A stretch of 64,000 nucleotides of DNA from Okeania sp. KiyG1 (GTDB lineage: Bacteria > Cyanobacteriota > Cyanobacteriia > Cyanobacteriales > Microcoleaceae), in the NCBI RefSeq assembly GCF_014132355.1, contig NZ_BLZO01000072.1, positions 44,583 through 108,582 on the forward strand, in the 5' to 3' direction. The notes beneath the pieces are model-generated. The model was given only the letters and a program-made list of their open reading frames with translations. It had not been told where the DNA came from and did no database searches. Positions within the stretch are counted from its first letter, which is position 1. Every line of letters begins with the position of its first letter. Made by a program: the position numbers and the translations under genes. This document shows positions 28,620-37,063 of this stretch, one piece after another.

Positions 28620-30359
28620 ATGGACTTAGATGAAATTCTTAAGAATGGTATTGAATATTACTGGGAAAAAAGCTACGAACAAGCTATTGAATGCTTTAAC
28701 CAAATTATTAGTTTTAATCCTAACTATGCTAAAGCATACCATTATCGAGCTTTAGTTCGGCGGCGACAAAGAGATGACAAAGGTGCTAGAGAAGACTTAG
28801 TACAAGCTGCCTCACTTTTGGGAGACCGAGAATACACTGCTATGTCTCAAAAAATGCTGAAGTTAATTGGTTGTGATTATCGACACAAATCTCCCCCTAG
28901 AGAGGATGATTTTGATTTTATTTTTTATGACGAGAATTGGTACAGTGATTATGATGAATTGTCAGAAATGTTTCCCGAAGAGTTTCCTCCCTCTTGGGAA
29001 TATGAAGTTGATATATTAGATGGAATTGCTTATGCAGGAGAAGAGTTAGACAGACTCGAAACATGGCTCTTTAAAAAACTAGAACGTGCTTGTTATATTC
29101 AAAAAAAACGTGCAATAAATGCTAAGTTTGATGAGAAGAGATTAAGGGAAAATAACTTACCATTATGTAATTCCCATGAAGAGATTGCTGCTGCTATAGG
29201 AATTAGTATTGCAGGATTACGTTGGTTAGCTTATTCGCAAAAAAAATACCACTATACTCATTTTAAAATACCAAAAAAAACTGGTGGAGAACGAAACATA
29301 TCTACACCTATTCCTCTATTGAAAAAAGCACAAAATTGGATTCTGAATAATATTTTGATAAAAATCCAACCACACGATGCTGCTCACGGGTTCTGTACTG
29401 AACGTTCCATAGTTACGAATGCTCAACTGCACTTAGGGAAAGAAGTTATTATCAATATCGACTTAAAAGACTTTTTTCCTTCTATTTCCTACAAACGAGT
29501 CAAAGGAGTTTTTCAATCTTTTGGATACTCAAAAACAGCATCAATAATCTTTGGTTTGATTTGTACTGCACCCAAGTTAAAAGAAATAAAATTGGATGAA
29601 AAACTTCATCAACTACTATCCTGGAAAGAACGTTATTTACCTCAGGGTTCTCCTAGTAGTCCTGCTATTAGTAATCTTGTTTGTCGGAGGTTAGATAGCA
29701 GATTAACTGAAATAGCTGTAAAATATGGTTTTAATTATACTCGCTATGCTGATGATCTAACTTTTTCTGCTTCTGGAGACAGTCTCAGAAATATTTCTCA
29801 TATTCTTAAAGACACGAGATTAATTGTAAGATTGCAAGACTTTGAAATTAACGAAAATAAAACTAGAATTATGCGGAAATCTCGGCGACAAGAAGTTACT
29901 GGAATTGTTGTCAATAGTGAGTTGAATATTTCTAGAGAAACTTTAAAACGCTTCCGCGCTACTCTATATAATCTGGAAAAAGACGGTTTAGAAAATCGAC
30001 ATTGGAGGAATTCTCAAGGTGGTGATATTATTGCCTCAATTGAAGGATTTGCTAATTTTGTATCTATGGTCAATCCTCAAAAAGGAGCTAAATTTCAACA
30101 GCAAGTAACTCGGATTAAAGAAAAATATAAACCTAAAAAAACACAAAACAGTCTCGCTCCCCAACTCATAACTAAATCGGATATTATTGCTTTGATTAAT
30201 GACGATATTAGAAAGTTGCACTGGAGTAATAGAGACAGGCGAATATATTTGAGGCAAGTCTACGGGAAACAATCACTTCAACAATTTACAGAAGAAGAAT
30301 TACTGAAAGTACAGAATCATTTTTGTAGTTTTTTAGATGCTTTATCCCAAAAAATATAG
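28620..30359 (+). CDS. Retron-like reverse transcriptase with N-terminal TPR domain
   Basis: A 579-residue protein. Residues 1-70 form about two TPR units (GIEYYWEKSYEQAIECFNQI, FNPNYAKAYHYRALVRRR). An acidic linker (90-135) follows. The RT domain spans about 185-480: IPKKTGGERNISTP (RT1), GFCTERSIVTNAQLH (RT2, with the NAxxH motif at 267-271), DLKDFFPSI (D281), LPQGSPSSPAISNLV (RT4), YADD (376-379), and KTRIMRKSRRQEVTGIVVN with VTG at 426-428. NAxxH and VTG are hallmarks of retron RTs rather than group II intron or DGR RTs. The last about 100 residues are of unknown type. Retrons make msDNA and act in phage defence with a partner protein. The TPR part might be the partner or bind it (inference). 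No maturase, HNH or Cas1 domain is seen. Confidence 0.9.
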   Translation: MDLDEILKNGIEYYWEKSYEQAIECFNQIISFNPNYAKAYHYRALVRRRQRDDKGAREDLVQAASLLGDREYTAMSQKMLKLIGCDYRHKSPPREDDFDFIFYDENWYSDYDELSEMFPEEFPPSWEYEVDILDGIAYAGEELDRLETWLFKKLERACYIQKKRAINAKFDEKRLRENNLPLCNSHEEIAAAIGISIAGLRWLAYSQKKYHYTHFKIPKKTGGERNISTPIPLLKKAQNWILNNILIKIQPHDAAHGFCTERSIVTNAQLHLGKEVIINIDLKDFFPSISYKRVKGVFQSFGYSKTASIIFGLICTAPKLKEIKLDEKLHQLLSWKERYLPQGSPSSPAISNLVCRRLDSRLTEIAVKYGFNYTRYADDLTFSASGDSLRNISHILKDTRLIVRLQDFEINENKTRIMRKSRRQEVTGIVVNSELNISRETLKRFRATLYNLEKDGLENRHWRNSQGGDIIASIEGFANFVSMVNPQKGAKFQQQVTRIKEKYKPKKTQNSLAPQLITKSDIIALINDDIRKLHWSNRDRRIYLRQVYGKQSLQQFTEEELLKVQNHFCSFLDALSQKI

Positions 30360-30370
30360 AGGTCGCTCGC

Positions 30371-30499
30371 TTGGGGTGGAGCGGACTACGGGAACAAAAT
30401 TATCTTGAAGACACTTATTATAAATATTCGCCTGAAGACTTAACCTACCAAGAGTTGCTAGAATTTCTAGAATATCTGAAATCTCAGCCAAGTCCATAA
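30371..30499 (+). CDS. Small C-terminal-like ORF after the reverse transcriptase
   Basis: A 42-residue frame opens at TTG 30371 just after the RT stop and ends EDLTYQELLEFLEYLKSQ plus PSP. The second half looks like a real amphipathic helix-rich protein end. There is no good ATG or ribosome-binding site. It may be a remnant of a gene once joined to the RT operon, or a small partner. I cannot name it. Confidence 0.3.
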   Translation: MGWSGLREQNYLEDTYYKYSPEDLTYQELLEFLEYLKSQPSP

Positions 30500-30589
30500 T
30501 TCTTATTTGATATGTTGTCCAACTCAAGATAAAAGTTATCAATCTATAGATATCCCCTCTTTTTGAATCATGTTATAATTATGAAGTTA

Positions 30590-30775
30590 CGCACAACTAT
30601 TAACAGGCAAAACAGCCTTGCAATCTGGGCGGTGGAGCGCCGTCCATGTCTTAATGATAACTCTTAATCGCCTGGCCTTTCGGCTTTCGGCGAATCACCA
30701 GAAGACTAATGTTGTTTGGTGGACATTTACGAAGGGGCAATCTGTTAGCAGGAGTGCGTGGCTTTTTTTCAGAAT
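30590..30775 (+). ncRNA. Structured RNA candidate, HEARO/omega-RNA-like
   Basis: A GC-richer island in AT-rich DNA. TAACAG near 30600 can pair with CTGTTA near 30744 to close the whole region. Inside are a hairpin at GGGCGGTGGAGCGCCGTCC, one around GCCTTTCGGC, and CACCAGAAG...TTTGGTGG. It ends TGCGTGGC followed by seven T, like a terminator. The layout recalls HEARO RNAs, the guide-scaffold RNAs of IscB transposons, which also occur without an IscB gene. None is seen here. The class is inferred from memory of such RNAs; the pairing is seen. Confidence 0.4.
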
Positions 30776-31030
30776 AGTTTTCTGGAAAACAATTGTTAAT
30801 AAGCAAGGAGATGGGGAAGTTATAAAATCAAAAGGAGGTACTAGACTGACACACCTTAAATAGTGCGTTACTTTTTGGTTGTGATGCTTACTTGGAAGAC
30901 AAGGGATACAAGGTGATAAGGGAGAAAAAAAACGCTATGCACAGTTTTATTTGTGTCAGTCTAATACTAGACTCTAACTCATTTTCTTCCTAAATTCTCT
31001 TAGCATTTTACTGCTACCTATCTTGAATGC

Positions 31031-31837
31031 TTACTTAACTAAACTAGGAATTAAATCTAAAATTGGTAAATCGGGAAAGGTAGAACTGATAGATGATTCC
31101 ACATATAATCCATCAGTAAAAACATTAATCGTGAATTTTTCTTCAGTATAGCTCCATAATTCTGGGATTTCTAAAGCTTGATAAGCATCAAGAGTAGTTT
31201 TGGAAGTTACCGAAAAATTGGGTTTAAAGCCTCGCCCTTCTAGGGCGACTTTTTATTTGCAAGTAAATTGAATATATGCTATGGTACTAAAAGTTGCCGG
31301 GGGGCACTCGGAAACTCTAAACGGACGTGGAGGCAGGCATAAGACTACTGTCAAAGTAGCAGCAGCCTAAGAAGCGTCAACCCGCCGAAGAGCTACGGCT
31401 CAGTAGGAATCTCCGTGCCTTTAGGCCGGAGAGGATGTCAAATCTACCTCAATAGCTAAGTCAGGGGGTGGATCTACAGTCATATCTATCCTCATTCGAG
31501 GACGCATTTTTTGAGCATTTTAAATATAAAAACAGTTATCAGGTTCTAGACCGACTTTTTTCGCTCTTTTCCTAAAGGTTGTCGAACCGAACTCTTCCCA
31601 GTCTCGCTCTTGACTGTCCAGCAATACTTTCACAATATCGCTAATAATTCGGTGTGGTCGTTCGTGAGCGGGGAGAGGAGACATGATGGCTAAAGTTCCT
31701 TGAATATAAGCAATCCGTGTCCTTATTCCTTTAGCTTCTTTTTCCTCCATAAATGCTTCAAACTGCTCCCACGTTAAGTCATTAAGGGTAATTAGACTAC
31801 CTGGGTTAAGCTGAATTTTGTTAATAGGTATGGTCAT
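31031..31837 (-). pseudogene. Uma2-family nuclease gene, interrupted by a small element
   Basis: Removing 31211-31441 joins two exact frames: codons 1-132 (31837-31442) and 60 more including the stop (31210-31031). The joined protein has 191 positions, a normal Uma2 (DUF820) length. The junction reads AIEVD-VTSKTTLDAYQ, as the family does. Conserved parts are EQFEAFMEEKEAKG, LAIMSPLPAHERPHRIISDI, MTVDPPPDLAIEVD and IPELWSYTEEKFTINVF. A TAA at codon 106 (FYI-stop-NAQKM) is a second lesion. Uma2 proteins have a PD-(D/E)xK-like fold and are very numerous in cyanobacteria; their role is uncertain. The ATG lies in the ACTGAAATGAC end of another repeat copy. Confidence 0.88.
31211..31441 (+). mobile_element. 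231-bp IS605-type deletion derivative inside Uma2
   Basis: It lies directly 3' of TTAC (31207-31210). The left end CGAAAAATTGGGTTTAAAGC and hairpin CGCCCTTCTAGGGCG are those of the repeat family of this window. The rest encodes the last residues of a TnpB (LKVAGGHSETLNGRGG, then RHKTTVKVAAA and a stop). It closes with a typical right end (ATCTCCGTGCCTTTAGGCC, then GGAGAGGATGTCAA). Insertion and frame repair on removal are exact. Confidence 0.85.
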
Positions 31838-32159
31838 TTCAGTTATCAGTTATCAGTTATCAGTTATCAGCTTTTAGTTATCAGACATCTCCAGAAAATA
31901 GGGAATAGGGGACCCACCCTAACCCCTCCCAGGAGGGGAAATAATTGATAATTTCTGTACGATAATTGATTTTATTTTTGATTTTTGGAGATGTCTTTAT
32001 CAGTTATCAGCTTTTAGCTATCAGCTATTATAGTTGTGAGTAAAAATCCCCGCGAATGGTTGAGGAGGAGTTGAAATCTCCTTTCCTGACGGAATGCTCC
32101 GCAAAAGAGGGGGTCTCACAAAAATGCTGAGTGCTGAGTGCTGAGTGCTGACTGCTTCT
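31838..32159. repeat. TTATCAG tandem repeat with a nested MITE
   Basis: 31838-31882 and 31997-32030 are tandem CAGTTAT/TATCAG units. Between them 31883-31996 is a small element with perfect ends AGACATCTCCA and TGGAGATGTCT. Its interior (GGGGAAATAATTGATAATTT, GCGATAATTGATTTT-like) recurs at about 59690-59740. 32120-32160 has GAGTGCT repeats. No gene. Confidence 0.6.
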
Positions 32160-32591
32160 TTAAAGCTGAATAAATTCACTCATTCCTGTTTCTAATATTT
32201 CCAATAAAGTATCAACATTCTGACCCAGTTGTTCAAAACAGTCTGGTGGGGATGTTTCTGGTTGAAAATAAACTAATTTTATTTGACCATCACCAATAGC
32301 AATCATTAATACTTCTAATTCTGGTTTATAACCATCTATCAAACCTAAAATTTCCTGAATTTTACCATCAACATTGCGATTTAATGTTTCTATAGCTGCT
32401 TTTGAACAATATACAAATTTTGGTGTTCCTTTTAAATCAATTCCAATTGTCTCATCAGTTTCTCCCTTTTCCAAATGTAGACCCCATGCTAAAGCTGCTA
32501 ATTCTTTTTGATTAGCTTTAACAAATTTATTTAATTGATGTTGCCAATTATTTTTGTCTTTATTAGGTGGGTTAGTATTTAATCTATTCAT
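32160..32591 (-). CDS. ccmS: Probable beta-carboxysome assembly chaperone CcmS
   Basis: A 143-residue protein with the pattern of a conserved cyanobacterial family: WQHQLNKFVKANQKELAALA, WGLHLEKGETDETIGIDL, FVYCSKAAIETLN, KIQEILGLIDGYKPE, VLMIAIGDGQIKLVYFQPE and PPDCFEQLG. I recall this family as CcmS, a chaperone for the scaffold CcmM in beta-carboxysome assembly. The match is from memory of the pattern. It is cytoplasmic, without membrane segments, and stands alone. Confidence 0.6.
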   Translation of the reverse strand: MNRLNTNPPNKDKNNWQHQLNKFVKANQKELAALAWGLHLEKGETDETIGIDLKGTPKFVYCSKAAIETLNRNVDGKIQEILGLIDGYKPELEVLMIAIGDGQIKLVYFQPETSPPDCFEQLGQNVDTLLEILETGMSEFIQL

Positions 32592-33372
32592 AGTTAAATG
32601 TGAAGTTCAATTTTTTAGGATAAATATTTGGTTGCCAGGAAACATCTCTAGAAACTAAATTTTTACTCTGATTTTACAATACTTTCAGCTTCATTTTTGC
32701 AGAGGTCTAGTAGTAACCAAATAATTTTGTAGTCTTAGACTAAAATTTTGACCATCATTAATTTATAAAAATCAATTTTTTCAGGTAAATACCTTAAATT
32801 TATTAATCAAAGCTTAGGAAACAATAATATAGTCATTTAACTTTAGATTGAGACAAAGCTTTCTTGCTCTGAGGAAGTTTCAGACGAAAAACGTCTCATT
32901 TTTAAGTTAAACAACTATAGTTTCAAAAATTATCAAATAGTAATTTTTTTAGGGTATATTTGTTCCATTACTACCAAAACAATTTTCCTTTTTTTATTAA
33001 CCTAGGTTTTTGTTCTATTACTGGCGATCGCTTAGGTGCGAAATCTCAATTGTTGAACTTTAGGTATAAACAACTGATTACATTCTCACTAACTATGCCT
33101 GGGTTTGGTATTAGGATTTTTTCAATATATTTCACTTCTGCCTTCCTTATTATTTCTTCCTTCTTACTTCTTACCAAATAATTAAGGTTTAAAGGAGAGG
33201 CTTTAAAGGATAAAAAAGCAGTCGTTGCGTAGCTTCCCGTAGGGTGGGATGGTGAGGTTTCCTCGCCATATCCAATTGACCAAGAGAAGAAAAAATTTTC
33301 CTTTTAGTCAATCCTTTTCTTTTCAAGGAGAGGTAATTATTAATTATTAATTATTAATTATTAATTGTTGAA
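32592..33372. other. AT-rich gap ending in a type B element
   Basis: 32600-33170 is AT-rich with no convincing gene; a short hairpin (GACGAAAAACGTC) lies near 32882. 33175-33372 is a repeat copy directly after TTAC (33171-33174): CAAATAATTAAGGTTTAAAG, GTAGGGTGGGATGG, CCATATCCAATTGACC, AAGGAGAGGTAATTATTAA, and TTGTTGAA, ending 8 bases before the stop of the ABC transporter gene. Confidence 0.6.
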
Positions 33373-33379
33373 TCCTTCC

Positions 33380-35167
33380 TTACTTTAAGCCAGATTGTAC
33401 TCTCCATAAACTAGCATAAATTCCCGCACTTTCTAATAACTCTTCATGGCGACCAAACTCAACTATTTTACCAGATTCCATTACATAAATACTATCGGCA
33501 TTTCTGATAGTAGAAAGACGATGAGCAATAGCAATAGTTGTCCGATTTTGAGTAATTTTTTCTAAAGATTTTTGAATAGCTGCTTCAGTTTCATTATCAA
33601 CTGCTGAAGTTGCCTCATCAAGTATCAAAATAGGAGGATTTTTCAACACAGCTCTAGCAATAGCAATTCGCTGTCTTTGACCCCCTGATAATTTCTGTCC
33701 TCTTTCCCCAACAATAGTATCGTAACCTTGAGGTAATTTATTAATAAAATCATCCGCTTCAGCAATTTTAGCTGCGGCAATAATTTCTGGCAAAGTTGCA
33801 TCAAAAGAACCATAATTAATATTTTCAGCCACAGTTCCATGAAACAAAAATACATCCTGACTAACTAAACCTATTGCTCGCCGTAAATCTTGTAAATTAA
33901 TCTGATTTATTTCCATACCATCCAGAGTAATTTTACCTGCTTGTATTTCATAAAACCTGAGTAATAACTTTACTATTGTGCTTTTTCCCGAACCTGTTGA
34001 ACCGACAATTCCAATAGTTTTACCAGCAGGAATTTTGAGAGAAATATTTTCTACAACAGGTAGATTTTTCCCATAGGCAAAAGTGACATTTTCTAACTCT
34101 AATTCTCCCTTAACTGACTCAACAGACAAAGCAATATTTCCCGGATAAATAGTAATCTGAGTATCCAATAAATTCATCACCCGATTAGTAGAAGCCATAC
34201 TTCGTTGATATAAATCAAGAGTTTGTCCTAAACGAGTTAAAGGCCATAATAATCTTTGAGTTAAAAATACCATGACACTATAAGTACCTACAGCTAATCT
34301 ACCAGCAACTGCCTCTAAACCACCTAATAATAAAGTTGCAGTAAAACCAATAAAAATTATAATTCTAATCAAAGGCACAAAAGCAGCAGAAAAAGCGATC
34401 GCTCGTCTATTACTGATTTTATAAGCTTCACTTTCTCGACTAATTCTTCCTACTTCGTAAGCTTCTGCTGTGAAACTTTTGATAGTAGTAATTCCTGAAA
34501 GATTATTAGATAATTGCCCGCTTAATAAACTTACCCTTTCTCTAACTTCAGCATAACGAGGCACCAAAAATTTTTGAAACACAATTGAACCCCAAATAAT
34601 AAATGGCATCGGTAAAACTGCCCACCAAGCTACACTAGGGGTTAAAACAAAAAAAGCACCACCAATAATTAAGACTGTTACTAGCACTTGAATTATTTCA
34701 TTTGCTCCTATATCTAAGAATCTTTCTAACTGATTAATATCATCATTTAAAATTGCCATTAAATTGCCCGTGCTGCGTTCTTCAAAATAGGCTAATTCTA
34801 AATCTTGTAAATGACTATAAGCTTCAATGCGTAGATTGTGCTGAATATTTTGAGCCAAACTGCGCCAAAGTAGCTCATAAGCATATTGAAAAATTGATTC
34901 TAATCCCCAAACAATTAAACTCAAAAATGTTAAAATTATAAGTTGTCCAAAAATATCTTGAATTCCCCATTGAGCAATTAGAGAATCTTCTTGTTTGACA
35001 ACAACATCAACTGCTGCTCCAATTAAAACTGGAGGTGCCAGGTCGAAAATTTTATTTAAAATTGAGCAGATAGTAGCTTGCCAAATTTGAATACGATAAC
35101 TACTTCCATAGTTGAGCAAACGTAAAAAAGGATGTTTTGATTTAATTGTTTTTTTTGACAAGGTCAT
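33380..35167 (-). CDS. ABC transporter, fused permease and ATPase (exporter type)
   Basis: A 595-residue half-transporter. Six membrane segments lie in about 25-320. The nucleotide-binding domain has Walker A GSTGSGKST (about 390), Q-loop VSQDVFLFHGT, signature LSGGQRQRIAIARA (about 490), Walker B ILILDEATSAVD and the H-loop IAHRLSTI. It is complete and of normal length for MsbA/lipid- or peptide-exporter families; the substrate cannot be told. The ATG (35165-35167) lies inside ATGAC, the terminal bases of a repeat element, and the upstream bases (GATAACTGTTAACTGAA) contain no ribosome-binding site. Confidence 0.93.
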   Translation of the reverse strand: MTLSKKTIKSKHPFLRLLNYGSSYRIQIWQATICSILNKIFDLAPPVLIGAAVDVVVKQEDSLIAQWGIQDIFGQLIILTFLSLIVWGLESIFQYAYELLWRSLAQNIQHNLRIEAYSHLQDLELAYFEERSTGNLMAILNDDINQLERFLDIGANEIIQVLVTVLIIGGAFFVLTPSVAWWAVLPMPFIIWGSIVFQKFLVPRYAEVRERVSLLSGQLSNNLSGITTIKSFTAEAYEVGRISRESEAYKISNRRAIAFSAAFVPLIRIIIFIGFTATLLLGGLEAVAGRLAVGTYSVMVFLTQRLLWPLTRLGQTLDLYQRSMASTNRVMNLLDTQITIYPGNIALSVESVKGELELENVTFAYGKNLPVVENISLKIPAGKTIGIVGSTGSGKSTIVKLLLRFYEIQAGKITLDGMEINQINLQDLRRAIGLVSQDVFLFHGTVAENINYGSFDATLPEIIAAAKIAEADDFINKLPQGYDTIVGERGQKLSGGQRQRIAIARAVLKNPPILILDEATSAVDNETEAAIQKSLEKITQNRTTIAIAHRLSTIRNADSIYVMESGKIVEFGRHEELLESAGIYASLWRVQSGLK

Positions 35168-35369
35168 TTCAGTTAACAGTTATCAGTTATCAGTTATCAG
35201 TTAACCTCCCCCGGAGAAACTGCGGACTTCAGTACCTCTGCAATAAGGAGTCTTGACATAAGGAATATATTCTTTTCTCTTGGTCGATTAGATATGGCGA
35301 GGAAACTTCGCCATCTCCCGACCACTTTTTATCTCCTTAAAAGGGGAAGTTTTAGACCAGAATTTTTCG
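35163..35369 (-). mobile_element. Full-length IS200/IS605-like non-autonomous element, type A end
   Basis: On the minus strand it follows TTAC (plus strand GTAA, 35370-35373). It starts CGAAAAATTCTGGTC and forms a hairpin (CTTCCCCTTTTAAGGAG). It continues GTGGTCGGGAGATGGCGAAG, CCTCGCCATATC and CGACCAAGAGAAA, then GAGGTACTGAAGTCCGCAG. It ends with TGATAAC repeats and ACTGAAATGAC. The final ATG is the start codon of the ABC gene. Confidence 0.7.
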
Positions 35370-35468
35370 GTAAAATCCCAATAATTTTATATCAATAAAA
35401 GCAGAAGTTATTATAACATATTTAACATTAACTATAATGTAAATATAGCCAGTCTAAATTAACGAACT

Positions 35469-36207
35469 ATGAAAAATTCCCAAATAGATAAAAAATGTAA
35501 AATTATTATCCCTGTTATCTTGAGACAATCCTCAATACTTAATCTATTCTTAATCACGGCTGCAACTATTTTTAATACTAGCTGTAGTGATTGGGACTTG
35601 AAATTATATAATTCCAGGCAAACTATAGACCAACAAACTCGTTTTTCCTTGAATAACCGTCCAGACTTTTTTGAAAAAGGACGACTACAGATAGAGGAAG
35701 AAATGAGAAAACTAGAAATACAAAAACCCCAATCTGTATTAACAATTGAATCTGGGCAGATAGAATGGCAAAAATTTCTTTTTAAAGAAGGTGATTTTAC
35801 CATCTGGATGCCTACTGGTGGAATGACTGCCGAGACAGAAGTTATTGAAATTAAGAATGGAAAGATTAATTTTAAAGTATTTGCAAGTCATCCTAAATCA
35901 GCAAGATTTGTAGTTGCTTATTCCGACGTTTTAAATAGTAAACAATTGGCCGATCAACAAGAGATATTAGTAAGAGTAAAAAGAAAATTATTGATGTTAA
36001 AGATTTTAAATTGATTAGGGATTATTCCTACAATTCAGAAAGATTTTTAGGGCGAGAATTTGTACTGAAAATGATGTAGAAATTATTACATTCAGAGTTT
36101 ATTTAGCAGGAAAAAGGTTGTATATGGTTGGAGCAAGTGAAATAGAAACAGAACACGAAATTCCAGGAGCAGTAGAAAAATTTTTAGATTCATTTAAACT
36201 AAATTAA
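35469..36207 (+). pseudogene. Lipoprotein gene broken by two frameshifts
   Basis: An ATG at 35469 opens a protein with a lipoprotein signal (hydrophobic stretch to ATIFNTSC, Cys near residue 39). A soluble domain follows: FEKGRLQIEEEMRKLE, FKEGDFTIWMPTGGMTAE, VFASHPKSARFVVAYSD. A shift near 35985 moves the frame to KIIDVKDFKLIRDYSYNSER plus FLGREFVL. A second shift near 36072 gives ENDVEIITFRVYLAGKRLYM and EIPGAVEKFLDSFKLN with a stop. The three parts together look like one about 245-residue cyanobacterial lipoprotein of unknown function. Confidence 0.75.
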
Positions 36208-37063
36208 ATACTGTGATGAATAACATACCTCGTCAAACACTTTATCAATTGATTCAAAAAGAGGGGATAACCCGGTACAAGGAAGCAAAAAAATGTAAAA
36301 CTGTACTATAATACCAAATCCGGTTAAACAGTTATAGAATGGTTAACTTTCTAGGAGTCAGGAGTCAGGAGTCAGGAGGAGAGAGAATTACAAATATGAA
36401 CGTAGTTATCACGATTGAAGATTTTTTGGTTGTGCATTACCAAAGTGTGGGATAAGTAAGTAGGGCAGGCGGTTGGTAATCATTCAGCACTGATATATAT
36501 AAGGTTGAGCGTATTTTTGTCGCGAAGGGGTGCGAGTTGTTAAGCTTGTTGGACCAAAAAGTTAGGACGGCATCAAGACAAGCACAATAAATATACACCC
36601 AACAATTATTCCTCCTACTTTCTTTCTCAGCTCTCCCCACATTCCCCTCCACGGTCGGGGGAGGGGCTAGGGTGGGTCCCCACCCTCCCCACACTTCCTT
36701 GACGCACTACCGATTTTTTTTATGTCCAATAAAGCGGATCTGATATCAGATTTGTGTGGAGAATATCCAAAGGAAATTTCAGCACTTGTTGTAGCACTAG
36801 AAGAACAAGTTCAAGTTATAGATGAGTTGCAAAAAAATGCCGAAGTTGTTCCTTGAGAGCTGATTTGTAAACTTAGCTGAAAGTCTTATCTTCCTGAATA
36901 ATTGTGGTTTAAATACTCCTATTTTAAGGGGATAAAAAGAAAAATTTTCCTTTCTAAAGTTTGAAACTATTTATAACATTCTTTTTCAAGTTAGAATAAC
37001 ATCAAATTTGGTGAAATGCTAAATTATAAAAAATGAATTTGTATGATGGAGGAAATATGAATC
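36208..37063. other. Gap with repeats and one very small ORF
   Basis: 36340-36390 has AGGAGTCAGGAGTCAGGAG. 36430-36715 may be a MITE-like block with AGTGTGGG and CCCACACT near its ends and a G-rich centre (CGGTCGGGGGAGGGGC). An ATG at 36722 opens a 44-residue acidic helical ORF to 36856 (SNKADLISDLCGEYPKEI, ALVVALEEQVQVIDELQ) without a ribosome-binding site; it may be a gene remnant. 36890-36950 is a piece of the TTAC-type element. Confidence 0.45.

Noticed and set aside
31280-31441. Group II intron end behind the reverse transcriptase
   Set aside because: No domain V-like hairpin is seen; the sequence encodes a TnpB tail and has an IS605-type right end, and the RT lacks maturase parts.
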